Below, piece by piece: positions 53,029 through 62,636 of a stretch of DNA of 64,000 nucleotides (its first letter is position 1; every line of letters begins with the position of its first letter). A program made the position numbers and the translations under genes. The notes beneath the pieces were generated by a model. The model was not told the origin of the DNA, ran no database searches, and worked only from the letters and a program-made list of their open reading frames with translations. The stretch is from positions 1 to 64,000 of the forward strand of contig DAOUMD010000120.1 of assembly GCA_034412795.1 (NCBI GenBank), written 5' to 3'. Source of the stretch: JAUVPY01 sp034412795 (lineage in GTDB: Bacteria > Chloroflexota > Anaerolineae > 4572-78 > NAK82).

Positions 53029-54163
53029 AGTCAGCAACTTGCTGCCTGGGAAAGAACCAATACATATCAATTTGGATGAGGTGCGGATCAATCAGATGGA
53101 ACAAATGGAGCTAGATGGTTTCGAGCAGCTTGCACAACACAACCTGCTACTGTTTTTTGGACAATATCTCCAGACTAGGGGACTTCTTCGCGAAGACTAC
53201 GTCCAAGTCGATGAAGGGGACGTCATTAGGTATCAACGTGAAGAAGAATTTTGGAGAGATGTGCTTTCTGGCAGACAGATCTACGAGACATGCAGAGTAT
53301 CTTTCCAGAGCTTTGTGTTACTTCAATGGGTCCCTAGGGCACCGGGGCAATATCATACACCAGACGGGCGCGAGGCTCGCCAGATGGCAAGACGCCTTGT
53401 TGCCGAGCAGTCTGCGCGGCATATAGTCTTCAAACCATCTGGCAAAGCTTCAATGATCCGTGGTGGTATAGGTTGTATGCGGCTCGCCAGCAAACCGGTA
53501 GCGGGTGAGCAACTACACTTCCTTTGCGCAACGTCTTCAGGGGTTGCCCATAGGGGGCTGCTAATTGGTGTCCCAGAACACCTGTATGCAAAGATCGCAA
53601 GGCCTCTGGAACAAGACGGTGGCGTCGCATGCCACATCCTCGGCCAAGTCTGCTACTGGGCTCCTGGGGAGCCACTTCCTTTTTACACCCCCCCAGAACT
53701 GCGGCGGATGTACGTGCGTGCTGAGAGCATCACGCCTGCGCGAACTGAATTGGCTCGGGCTCTAGATGTAACAGCCGCAGTCACATTCCATGGTGAAGTA
53801 GAGGGCCGACTGGGCGAGTACTTCACCTATTCCCACTTTAACCCAAGAGACCGTGCCGACATAGAGCATTGCGTACGCTGGATGGAGGACAATTACGTCA
53901 AAGGGCGATATGGTGGAAAGGTTCTGACGGACTTTGATGAGATTACCCCACACTTTGATGACGTAGCCTTTCCAGTTAGAGCCCTGATGGACCCGCGAAC
54001 TGGTCAGGATACTGTCTTGCGCGTCCTTACAGACAACCTTGGTTTGGATGAACATCAAGCCGGTCAACTAAGAATAGTGATGAATCAAATATTCATCGGG
54101 AAAGCTCAAGGGGTTGTTCTTGGTGACCATTCGAAGGTAGACATAACATTTCCTTCAGATTAG
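52979..54163 (+). CDS. Unknown protein with C-terminal RHIM-like motif, candidate partner of the Bell-like effector
   Basis: Up to 394 residues. The longest frame starts at TTG 52979, but ATG 53096 (MEQMELDGFEQLAQHNLLLF) is a plausible start. The central part has Cys- and aromatic-rich stretches (RGGIGCMRLASKPVAGEQLH, VACHILGQVCYWAPGEPLPF) and an Asp/Glu-rich end (HFDDVAFPVRALMDPRTGQD). I recognise no domain. The last residues are the repeated motif (IFIGKAQGVVLGDHSKVDITF less flanks; nt 54080-54151). Its core GDHSKVDITF is the closest match in the window to GDHAKVEMTF in the divergently transcribed effector, pointing to a cognate pair. It may be a sensor of a new kind, or a second effector. 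Confidence 0.7.
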   Translation: MWEQEPRRRLFCTGVTRVSNLLPGKEPIHINLDEVRINQMEQMELDGFEQLAQHNLLLFFGQYLQTRGLLREDYVQVDEGDVIRYQREEEFWRDVLSGRQIYETCRVSFQSFVLLQWVPRAPGQYHTPDGREARQMARRLVAEQSARHIVFKPSGKASMIRGGIGCMRLASKPVAGEQLHFLCATSSGVAHRGLLIGVPEHLYAKIARPLEQDGGVACHILGQVCYWAPGEPLPFYTPPELRRMYVRAESITPARTELARALDVTAAVTFHGEVEGRLGEYFTYSHFNPRDRADIEHCVRWMEDNYVKGRYGGKVLTDFDEITPHFDDVAFPVRALMDPRTGQDTVLRVLTDNLGLDEHQAGQLRIVMNQIFIGKAQGVVLGDHSKVDITFPSD

Positions 54164-54263
54164 CAAGAATGAACCGTAAGCACGAGACGCTTTCCTGCGT
54201 AAGGCTTTTCTGTGCAAGATGGTACTGTCGGCTGTGAATTAACCAAACACTGAGGGCTCCCTG

Positions 54264-57200
54264 ATGACCCAACTTCTTCCAGGAACTGAGGTACGCGCAC
54301 GAGGCTTGCGCTGGGAGGTGGTGCTCTCCGAGCCTCTGGGGCCGCAGACTCTCTTCCGGCTACGTGGCCTCGAAGGGGCGGTCAAAGGGCAGGAGATCGA
54401 CCTGCTGCATCCCTTTGAGCGGTTGGAGCCGGTCATCCACGAGCTTCAGCCGGAGAAGGCCGGCCCCCTGCGCAACTGGCTGGTCTACCACCAGGCCTTT
54501 CTGCTCGAGCAAGCCCTGGGCCCCGACGCCTTGCTCTCGGTCCAGCCGGGCCGGCTGCGCCTGGAGCCGTACCAACTGGTACCTGTGCTGCGCGCCATTC
54601 GCATGAGCCGCCCGCGCCTGCTTCTGGCGGATGGCGTCGGCCTGGGCAAGACGGTCGAGGCCGGGCTGGTTCTGACCGAACTGATCGCGCGCCGCGTCGC
54701 CCACCGGGTCCTGATCATCTCACCGGCCGGCCCGCTCATGGAGCAGTGGAAGACAGAGATGGCCGAGCGTTTCGGCCTGCGCCTGGATGTGATCGATCGC
54801 GGCCGCCTGGAGGAGATCCGCAAGTCCACCGAGCTGGGCGCCAACCCGTTCGACCACATACCGCTGGGACTGGCCTCAATCGACTTTCTCAAGCAAGAGC
54901 GGGTCCTGGAGCAACTGGAGCGCAGCAGCTACGACGTGGTCGTCATCGACGAGGCGCATCACTGCATGGACCTGGGCGCGGCCGGCGAGCGCGAAGACTC
55001 CCAGCGGCGGCGTCTGGCACAGGTGCTGGCCCGCCGCTGTGATACGTTGCTGTTGGTGACGGCCACGCCCCACGACGGCCACGAGCGCTCCTTTGCCTCC
55101 CTGTGTGAACTGCTGGACCCCTCGCTGGTTGACGGGAATGGGGCACTACGGGGCGAGCGCTACCGGGCGCACGTGGTACGCCGCCTGAAGCGCCACGTGA
55201 CGGATTGGCGGACCAAAGAGCCGCTTTTCAGGGAGCGGGTCGTTTGCCCGCGTCTGGTGGTAGCCAACCCTGAGGAGCACCCAACCTTTATTGAATTGCA
55301 GCGAGCTCTGCTTGACCTGATCGCCCCGGAACTGCGCCATGCCTTCCGCGCCCGGCGTTACAGTGATGTGCTGTCCTTGATCGCCCTCCTGAAACGCAGT
55401 GTCTCGACGGTGGCAGCCTGCCGCAGCACCCTCGAAGTGGTCGCCGAGCGACTTCAGAGAATCCTGGCCGAGGGCGCTGAAAGCCAGGAAAGTCGACGCC
55501 AGCGGCTGCGCACTTTGCGCGAGTATCAGCGCCGGCTGGAGCGGTTCGGCACCGTGAGCCCCGAAGAAGAGGAGGAGCAACACCTTCTGGAGGCGGAGGA
55601 TCTCGCCCATCGTCTGGCCGACCTGCAGCGCGAGGTGCGCGCCGGCTCTCGCACTTTAAAACGCACCGCCGACGTCATCCTCGCCCTTGACGACTTGATC
55701 GCCCTGGCCGAGGATGCCGCTGACGAGGACCCCAAGCTTCAGCAACTGGCGGCTGAGATCGAAGCCATCCGCCGTGACGAGCCGCGCGCCAATGTCCTGG
55801 TCTACACCGAGTACACCACCAGCCAGAAAGCCGCGGTTGACTACCTGCGTTCGGCCGGCCTGGGCCAAGTGCTCACCATGAGTGGGGACGACACTGACGC
55901 CGATCGCAAGACGACCACCGACCGCTTTCGCACCCAGGAGGACCTGATCCTGGTCAGCACCGACGCGGCTGCTGAAGGGTTAAACCTGCACGAGCGTTGC
56001 CATCACCTGATCCACCTGGAGTTGCCCTTCAACCCCAATCGTCTGGAGCAACGCAATGGTCGCATTGACCGCTACGGCCAGACGCGGGACCCCATCGTAT
56101 ACTATTTTTATCTGGGTGGCACCTTCGAGGAGCGCATTCTGCTGCGCCTGATCGCCAAATACGAGCGACAGCGTGCCCGGCTGACCTTTGTCCCCAATAC
56201 CCTGGCCCTCACCACCTCCACCGACGCTGGCTCCGAACGGCTGCTCAAGGGCCTGATAGACGAGGATGAGCGGCTTTTCCAGGAGCAGGGGCCATTGTTC
56301 GATATTTCCAGCGATGACGCACTCGAGGGCGGCGACCAGGCTACCCGTGAGCTGTTGGAAGAGATCGACCGCAGCCTGATGGGGTTCGAAAAAGCCACCC
56401 GCACCCACACCTGGCTGGGCGATGCCGGCCTGAACGCCGGCGAGCGGTTGCTGACGGAAGCGGATGCCGCCCACGATCGCGGCGGTCGGGTGGGAGCGGT
56501 CGACCTGGCTCGCTTCGTGACCGATGCCGCCCTGCTCGACGGCGGGGATGTACTGGGCAGTATAGACGATCCGACGTTTGAAATCGTGCTGCCATCCCAC
56601 TGGCTCTACGGCCTGGAGGATCTGCCCGGCTATGATCCGCAGGGCCGTCGAGTGCGCCTCACCACCCGCCTGGATGTGACTCGAGATGCCCAAGAGCACC
56701 CCGTCGGTTTCTTGGGACGCGCCCACCCGCTCGTGCGCCGTGCGCTGGACCGCGTCCGCAATCTCTCCTTTGGGACTGGCTCCCACTACGGTCAGGACCC
56801 GCGCGCCAGCGCCGTTGTGGTCGATGTTGCCGAGCCCACCCTCCTGTATACTTTCCTGGGCCGCATTATGAGCCAGGCGGGTCGTGAGCTCGAACGGGTA
56901 CTGGCGGTGGAGGTCCGTCCGGGGGATGAGCCGGAATACTACGGCGAAGCTACCGAGTGGCTCAACCTGGCAGATCCAGCCCGTGCGCTCCGCACCAGCT
57001 CTCTTTGGGAGCAGCAATTTGCGCATTGGGGGGATAAGGCCGCCGAGCTGGCCCGCGAACGAGCGATGACGAGCTTTGAGGCCCTGGCCGAGGCTTTCAC
57101 TCAAGAGCGTCGCCAGGCCCTTGAAGTTGAGCGGGAGGAACTTCACAAGTGGCTTGAGGGACGCGCCCGCGAGATCACCGGCGAGGAGCCTCCACCTGCG

Positions 57201-57473
57201 GTGCAGATGGAGCTCTTTGATGTAGCGGCTGAGGCACCAGGTCCAACACAAGGGCCAGTTCCGACGTGGGCCCAGTTGACCGATCCGGCCCAGCGCCTGG
57301 CCGCTTTTGCGGCAGATCGAACCCAGCCTCCCGCCAGACGGAGCGAAGCCGAAGGGGTCCTGCGTACCCATCGCCAACGTCTGGCAGATATCCAGACACG
57401 GCTGGCGCTTGGTGACCCTGAGATTATCCCCCTTGGCCTGCTGATGCTAGTCCCCGATGGAGTCGATCAATGA
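54264..57473 (+). CDS. SNF2/RapA-type helicase, DISARM DrmD-like
   Basis: A 1069-residue protein. Helicase motifs in order: I DGVGLGKTVEAG (about 124-135), II VVIDEAHH (about 227-234), III LLVTATPHDG, V LVSTDAAAEGLNLH (about 563-576), VI RLEQRNGRIDRYGQ. The order and the long acidic C-terminal half match the SNF2-like helicase of class 1 DISARM and related RapA-like enzymes. QMELFDVAAE near residue 980 resembles a sliding-clamp-binding peptide. It translocates on duplex DNA with ATP. It is the first gene of a three-gene coupled operon (4-base overlap with the next). Confidence 0.85.
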   Translation: MTQLLPGTEVRARGLRWEVVLSEPLGPQTLFRLRGLEGAVKGQEIDLLHPFERLEPVIHELQPEKAGPLRNWLVYHQAFLLEQALGPDALLSVQPGRLRLEPYQLVPVLRAIRMSRPRLLLADGVGLGKTVEAGLVLTELIARRVAHRVLIISPAGPLMEQWKTEMAERFGLRLDVIDRGRLEEIRKSTELGANPFDHIPLGLASIDFLKQERVLEQLERSSYDVVVIDEAHHCMDLGAAGEREDSQRRRLAQVLARRCDTLLLVTATPHDGHERSFASLCELLDPSLVDGNGALRGERYRAHVVRRLKRHVTDWRTKEPLFRERVVCPRLVVANPEEHPTFIELQRALLDLIAPELRHAFRARRYSDVLSLIALLKRSVSTVAACRSTLEVVAERLQRILAEGAESQESRRQRLRTLREYQRRLERFGTVSPEEEEEQHLLEAEDLAHRLADLQREVRAGSRTLKRTADVILALDDLIALAEDAADEDPKLQQLAAEIEAIRRDEPRANVLVYTEYTTSQKAAVDYLRSAGLGQVLTMSGDDTDADRKTTTDRFRTQEDLILVSTDAAAEGLNLHERCHHLIHLELPFNPNRLEQRNGRIDRYGQTRDPIVYYFYLGGTFEERILLRLIAKYERQRARLTFVPNTLALTTSTDAGSERLLKGLIDEDERLFQEQGPLFDISSDDALEGGDQATRELLEEIDRSLMGFEKATRTHTWLGDAGLNAGERLLTEADAAHDRGGRVGAVDLARFVTDAALLDGGDVLGSIDDPTFEIVLPSHWLYGLEDLPGYDPQGRRVRLTTRLDVTRDAQEHPVGFLGRAHPLVRRALDRVRNLSFGTGSHYGQDPRASAVVVDVAEPTLLYTFLGRIMSQAGRELERVLAVEVRPGDEPEYYGEATEWLNLADPARALRTSSLWEQQFAHWGDKAAELARERAMTSFEALAEAFTQERRQALEVEREELHKWLEGRAREITGEEPPPAVQMELFDVAAEAPGPTQGPVPTWAQLTDPAQRLAAFAADRTQPPARRSEAEGVLRTHRQRLADIQTRLALGDPEIIPLGLLMLVPDGVDQ

Positions 57474-58345
57474 ATAAGCTTTATCATCAAACTATGACGG
57501 CCTTGGCCGAGAGCCTCCAATGTACGCTGATCGCCAGTGACCTGGACTTTGAGAGAGGAGTCCTACCGCAGACCGTAGAAGAGGACGAGATCCTGGCATA
57601 TGCGCTCGCAAACCGTTTCAGCAGGATCCCATTGTTCTCGGGAGAAGAATCCGAGCGGCTGATCACGTATGTGGCTCTGGTGGATCTAGAAGGAGAGCGG
57701 CTGGTGGAGCGACGTCCTATCACTGTCGAGGATGTCATCTCTGGGTCGACCCCTATTGACAAAGCCATCCAGTTGTTGACACGCCGCCCCTTTTACTTTG
57801 TCCTTGACCCGCACTGCATTCGCAAAATCCTCACCGTATCCGACCTTAATCGCTTGCCGGTGCGGACTTACCTGCATACTCTACTCGACCACCTGGAAGG
57901 ACTCTTGGCAGAGTGGATCGAGCAGGCGTTTCTTGAGAATAGCTGGAAGACAAGTTTAAGTGGTAAGCGACAGGAATCCATCCAGGGACTGCACGAGCAG
58001 AAGCGGCGCGAGGATTTTGACACGCGGCTTATCGACTGCACGACCTTGAGCGACAAGGCCACCATCATTGGCAAGTCAGATAGGTTGCAAGGTGAGTTGT
58101 CGCAACCGACTCGCAGCGCCTTCAAGAAGCGGTTAAAGCCAATAAAGCGGCTGCGCAACCGGCTGGCGCACGGAATGCCGCCTCTTGATAAGGAGGCTGA
58201 TACTCTGCGCGATCATCTGCGCCCCGGCGGCCTGTTGACAAAACGAGCGGATCTGGAGTGGTTAAACCAGGTAGTGCTGACCCTTTTGGCCTGGATTGAG
58301 GCGTTATCTGGTACGAATGAGGAGCAAGCTGATCATGGCGCTTGA
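57470..58345 (+). CDS. CBS-like / HEPN-domain protein
   Basis: A 291-residue protein, coupled by ATGA to the helicase gene. Residues 15-130 look like a pair of CBS motifs (ILAYALANRFSRIPLFSGEE, VEDVISGSTPIDKAIQLLTR, RKILTVSDLNRLPVRTYLHT), which usually bind adenine nucleotides. The C-terminus is helical with LRNRLAHGMPP (about 227-237), fitting the HEPN R-x4-6-H motif. HEPN proteins are often RNases or HEPN-MNT-type partners in conflict systems. It is not part of canonical DISARM; it may be a nucleotide-gated abortive module. Domain calls are by eye. Confidence 0.65.
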   Translation: MNKLYHQTMTALAESLQCTLIASDLDFERGVLPQTVEEDEILAYALANRFSRIPLFSGEESERLITYVALVDLEGERLVERRPITVEDVISGSTPIDKAIQLLTRRPFYFVLDPHCIRKILTVSDLNRLPVRTYLHTLLDHLEGLLAEWIEQAFLENSWKTSLSGKRQESIQGLHEQKRREDFDTRLIDCTTLSDKATIIGKSDRLQGELSQPTRSAFKKRLKPIKRLRNRLAHGMPPLDKEADTLRDHLRPGGLLTKRADLEWLNQVVLTLLAWIEALSGTNEEQADHGA

Positions 58346-61300
58346 AGTGCTCCAGCATGCCACCTTCGCCGGCCCGGCTTTTCCTGAGCCGTTTGTTCGT
58401 TTTGAGCTGGAAAAAGAGCTAAACCGGCACAAGCTGCTGCCCAAGACCACCGGCGCCGAAGGCCGTGAGCTACAGGAATCCTGGGCGATATATCGGCGCA
58501 AGCTGCGCGAACTGGTTTCTCGGGGCGGTGCGGTGCGCGTTTGTAACCAGGTTCTGGAACCCCTCGTACCCCGCCTGGGCTATGAACATATGGCAGCAGC
58601 GCCTGAGGTGGAAACCCGCGAAGGGCTTGAATCAGGCGGCCACCTGATGACCATAAATGGCGCCCGCCTGCGGGTGTGGTCCACCGCCTTTGCCGAGGAC
58701 CTGGATGCCCCGGCCCGTCGCGGGCGTGCCTACCGCTTCAGCCACGCGCGCGTCGCCCAGCGGGTACTGCTCACCTCTGACGAGCGGGTCGGCCTGCTGA
58801 CCAACGGCCTCGAATTGCGCATCCTCATCTCCGACCCGGCCCGGCCCGACTCGCACATCGAGATCCCCATCGATCCCTATTGGAAGCGGGCTCGCGACGT
58901 TCCTGATACGTATCGCCTGCTGCTGGCCCTGGCCTCGCCGGCCGGGGTGGGGGTGGTGCCGGAACTGGTGGACAAGGCGCGCCTTCAGCAGACTCGGGTG
59001 ACCAAAGAGCTCCGCCTCCAGGCGCGACAAGCCGTGGAACGGTTTGTTCAAGAGGTGCTTGATCATCCTGAAAATCGCCAACGCCTGGCCGGTATCGAAG
59101 ATCGGGAGCGCCTGGCCCAAGACCTGTGGCGCGAAGGCCTGATCATCATCTACCGCCTGCTGGTCATCCTCAATCTGGAGTCCAGCGACGATCCGGCCCG
59201 CTCCTTCAGCTTTGCTTCCACCAGCCTGTGGCGCAACAGCTTCTCACCCAGCGTGGCCCTGGCCCGCTACGCCCGCGCTGTCCTGGACCAGGGAGTGGAG
59301 ACCGGCCACTTACTCGAAGATGGAATGCGGGCGCTCTTCCGCATGTTCACCCAGGGTCTGCGATGCACCGAGCTGAACGTCAGGCCCCTGGGCGGAGCCC
59401 TCTTTGGCGAGGGCGCTGCGCCGTTGCTCTCGGAGCTGCGCTGGGGAGAACGGGCTGTGGCCCATCTGCTGGACCGCCTGCTCTGGACGCCCAAACGGCG
59501 CGGGGCCGAGTCCCGCGAACGTGTCCACTATGGCCCACTGGACGTGGAAGACCTGGGACGCGTCTACGAGGCGCTGCTCGAGCTGGAGCCGGGCATCAGT
59601 GCCGAGACCATGTGCCGCCTGCGCCGCCAGAAACTGGAGGTGGTGGTGCCCGTCGCCCAGGGCGAGAAGTATCGGCCCCCGGAACTACGGATCTCCGCCG
59701 AGGAAGAAAAGATGGAGGAATCCGATACGGATGAAGTCGAGGATGAGGAAGAAGAAGCCACACCCACCCGCGGCAAGAAGACCAGGGTCGAGTGGATCGA
59801 GGAGATTCCTCCCGGTCGCTTTTACCTGCGTGTGGGCTTGGGGCGCAAGGCCAGCGGCTCTTACTACACGCCGCACTCCTTCGTGCGTTTCCTGGTGCAG
59901 GAGACTCTCAGTCCCCAGGTGGAGAAGCGCAGCCCTCAAGACGATCCCTACCCGGGCGAGATCCTCAAGCTCAAAGTGCTCGACCCGGCGATGGGAAGCG
60001 GTCATTTCCTGGTCGAGGCCTGTCGCTTCCTGGGCGAGAGGCTCTACGAAGCTTGCCGCCTATGCGATGAGCGGGCGTTGGAGGCCGAGCGCCGCGCGGA
60101 AAAGGCCAGGAGCGAGGCCGAGCGCGAGGGGGCCCTGGCCGAGGCGGCTGAGTACCGCCGGCGCGTCCAGGACCTGCCTGATCCGGAGGATGAGTTGGTG
60201 CGATACCTCCCCAGCCGGGCTCCCGAGGGAGAGGAATCTGGCCTCTCGCAAAAGAAGGCCGAGGCCCTCTGCCGCCGCCTGGTGGCCGTCCATTGCCTGT
60301 ACGGTGTGGACAAGAACCCACTGGCGGTGGAGCTGGCCAAGCTCTCGCTGTGGATCGAATCCCACGCTGAAGGGCTGCCCCTTACCTTCCTGGACCACCG
60401 CTTCGTCGTGGGCGACTCACTCACCGGTCCCTTCTTCGAGCATTTGCTGCTATACCCCGGCTCGCAAGATCCGTTGGAGGGCCTCTTTTCGCAAGGGCTC
60501 AGCGCACAGTTCACCGCCGCCTTGGAGGATGCCCTATGGAACGTGCGTGACCTGGAGGCTAGCGTAGGCGTCACCTTAGCCGAGCTGAAGGCCAAGCAGG
60601 CGGCCAAGGCCCGCCTGGATCGGGCGCTGGCTCCCTTCAAGATCGTGGCTGCTGCCTGGGCCGGAGGCGTGATGCTGGGAGCGGAAGGCGACGACGTGGC
60701 CTACAAAGCCCTGGTCAAGACGGTCGCCGATATGGGCACCCTTCCGGAGGGCCTACCCGACCAGCCCAAGCTCCTGCAAATGATCGCCCGTGGCCTGGGA
60801 GTGGAAGAGGTACCGGCGGAGCGGTCGGCGTTGCTGGAATCTCTTTCCTCAGGCGAGTACATACCGACCTTGCCGTATGAATTAGCTTTCCCGGAGGTCT
60901 TCTATCCCGAAGGGCAACTTGTCTCAAGACAGGGATTTGACGTGGTATTGGGCAACCCTCCGTGGGAAGCGATCCAATTCAAGTCAAAAGAGTTCTTCGC
61001 CTCTTTCGACTTTGAAATCTTGAATGCTCCCACCAAGCGGGAGCGAACTGCCATCGAAAATCTTCTTACAACCGACCCAGAGATCGGTACACTGTTTGAA
61101 TCCTACAAGGAATCCTTCGAGCAGCAGAAGCGCTCCAACGATGTCCTCTATAACTATCAAAAAGTGCGTGTCGAAGGGGATCTCGCGGGCCGACAACTGG
61201 ACTATTTCCGTGTGTTTATGGAGCGCAATGCCCAACTCCTTGGTCCTCAGGGAGCAACTGGAGTAGTAGTTCCTTCTGCTTTCCACGCCAATGAGGGTGC

Positions 61301-62636
61301 AACCGGCATCCGTCACCTTTATCTCGAGAGATTAGCACTGGGCTGTTGCTATTCCTTCGAGAACCGGCGCAAGCTTTTCGAGATCCACCGTAGCTTCAAG
61401 TTTGCCGTGGTCGTCGCGTCCCAACCTGGGCCGACGGTTGAGTTTCCCTGTGCCTTTTACCTCCACGACGATGAGTGGCTCTTCGGTGAACGTGGTGACC
61501 GGGAGGTTTGTTATACGCTTAATTTCGTGCGAAATACGGGCGGTGAATACCTCAATTTTCTAGAACTGCAAACGGTCAACCTTGCAAATATTGCTCAAAT
61601 AGCTATCTCCAGGGGGACTCCCTTTGGGAATTACTGCGCGTCTCAAGGCATTCGACTGCAAAAACAACCTGTAACACTAGATATGACAAAAGAAGCCCAC
61701 AGGTTTAAGCCTACGGAAGCATTTCTTGAGGCAGGGCGTGATCCCCGAGAATCCACGAACCGTGCGGAGCTTGTTAGCAACGGAGTGTTCTATCTTTCTG
61801 AGGGCAAAACGTTTCGGCAGTTTGATGAACTCTGGGGAGAATCTCCTACGTACTGTGTACCTATTTCTAATCTCGATGGCAACCCGCTATGGATTGAGTC
61901 TGGACGGTATTATCGATTTGCCGCAAGAGCAGTAGCAAGGTCAACGGATGAAAGAACCGGGATTTTCTGCATTCTTAGTCCGGGAACAGTTTCTGGTAAC
62001 AGTATTGCGGCCGAAAGAGAGCCCGAAATGACGCCGCGCTATGTACCCCTAATCCTTGCGGGTGCCTGCAACACGTTCGCATTTGACTGGTGTCTGAGAG
62101 TCAAGACGTCAGCAAACGTGAACCTCTTTATTCTCAGCCAGACCCCGGTGGCAATTCCACAGAGTATTCAAGTATTCCTAGCTCACTCAGCTCTCCGACT
62201 TACCTGCAACCACGCTGGCTACGAACCCCTCTGGCGCGAGCAACTCGGCGACGTCTGGCGCGAGCTCAAGCCCCCCTTCACCTGGCCTGTTCTCAAAGGC
62301 GACGACGAGCGGTGGGCGGTGCGGGCCGCCGTTGACGCCGTCGTCGCCGATGCCTACGGCCTCACCCGTGAGCAATACGAGCACGTGCTATCCACCTTCA
62401 GCCACGCCAGCTATCCCCGGGCCCCAGAGCTGTGCCTGGCCTGCTTTGATGAGTTGAAAGAGATCGACCTGGAGGCCTTCACCCAGAAGTACGATCCTTA
62501 CTGGGATATCCCGCTCAACGAAAACCTGCCGCAGCCCGTCATCGAGTTGCCCATCCCCGGTGAGGAAGAGGGCGACGTGCCCAGGGATCTCTTTGGGGAG
62601 GTAGTGGTACCGAAGAAGGGGAAGAGGAAGCGATGA
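58335..62636 (+). CDS. Large N6-adenine DNA methyltransferase (DrmMI/Eco57I/PglX-like)
   Basis: About 1433 residues from ATG 58335, preferred over in-frame starts from 58296 because GAGGAGC precedes it; it overlaps the CBS/HEPN gene by 11 bases. Motif I is LDPAMGSGHFLVEACRFL (about 549-566), a binding motif is YGVDKNPLAVELAKLSLW (about 656-673), and the catalytic motif IV is VVLGNPPWEAIQ (about 870-881). A Glu-rich insert (about 455-490) precedes the methylase core, and the C-terminus is Lys-rich. It probably methylates adenine in host DNA so that the partner helicase system spares self. No drmA, drmB or drmC follows within the window, so this is a partial or variant locus. Confidence 0.87.
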   Translation: MALEVLQHATFAGPAFPEPFVRFELEKELNRHKLLPKTTGAEGRELQESWAIYRRKLRELVSRGGAVRVCNQVLEPLVPRLGYEHMAAAPEVETREGLESGGHLMTINGARLRVWSTAFAEDLDAPARRGRAYRFSHARVAQRVLLTSDERVGLLTNGLELRILISDPARPDSHIEIPIDPYWKRARDVPDTYRLLLALASPAGVGVVPELVDKARLQQTRVTKELRLQARQAVERFVQEVLDHPENRQRLAGIEDRERLAQDLWREGLIIIYRLLVILNLESSDDPARSFSFASTSLWRNSFSPSVALARYARAVLDQGVETGHLLEDGMRALFRMFTQGLRCTELNVRPLGGALFGEGAAPLLSELRWGERAVAHLLDRLLWTPKRRGAESRERVHYGPLDVEDLGRVYEALLELEPGISAETMCRLRRQKLEVVVPVAQGEKYRPPELRISAEEEKMEESDTDEVEDEEEEATPTRGKKTRVEWIEEIPPGRFYLRVGLGRKASGSYYTPHSFVRFLVQETLSPQVEKRSPQDDPYPGEILKLKVLDPAMGSGHFLVEACRFLGERLYEACRLCDERALEAERRAEKARSEAEREGALAEAAEYRRRVQDLPDPEDELVRYLPSRAPEGEESGLSQKKAEALCRRLVAVHCLYGVDKNPLAVELAKLSLWIESHAEGLPLTFLDHRFVVGDSLTGPFFEHLLLYPGSQDPLEGLFSQGLSAQFTAALEDALWNVRDLEASVGVTLAELKAKQAAKARLDRALAPFKIVAAAWAGGVMLGAEGDDVAYKALVKTVADMGTLPEGLPDQPKLLQMIARGLGVEEVPAERSALLESLSSGEYIPTLPYELAFPEVFYPEGQLVSRQGFDVVLGNPPWEAIQFKSKEFFASFDFEILNAPTKRERTAIENLLTTDPEIGTLFESYKESFEQQKRSNDVLYNYQKVRVEGDLAGRQLDYFRVFMERNAQLLGPQGATGVVVPSAFHANEGATGIRHLYLERLALGCCYSFENRRKLFEIHRSFKFAVVVASQPGPTVEFPCAFYLHDDEWLFGERGDREVCYTLNFVRNTGGEYLNFLELQTVNLANIAQIAISRGTPFGNYCASQGIRLQKQPVTLDMTKEAHRFKPTEAFLEAGRDPRESTNRAELVSNGVFYLSEGKTFRQFDELWGESPTYCVPISNLDGNPLWIESGRYYRFAARAVARSTDERTGIFCILSPGTVSGNSIAAEREPEMTPRYVPLILAGACNTFAFDWCLRVKTSANVNLFILSQTPVAIPQSIQVFLAHSALRLTCNHAGYEPLWREQLGDVWRELKPPFTWPVLKGDDERWAVRAAVDAVVADAYGLTREQYEHVLSTFSHASYPRAPELCLACFDELKEIDLEAFTQKYDPYWDIPLNENLPQPVIELPIPGEEEGDVPRDLFGEVVVPKKGKRKR

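Noticed and set aside
55980..57377. A 465-codon minus-strand ORF inside the helicase gene
   Set aside because: It is antisense to conserved helicase sequence, has no ribosome site or recognisable domain, and arises from the high GC content; the same holds for long antisense frames at 36179-37018 and the alternative plus frames at 59126-59734 and 59404-60567.
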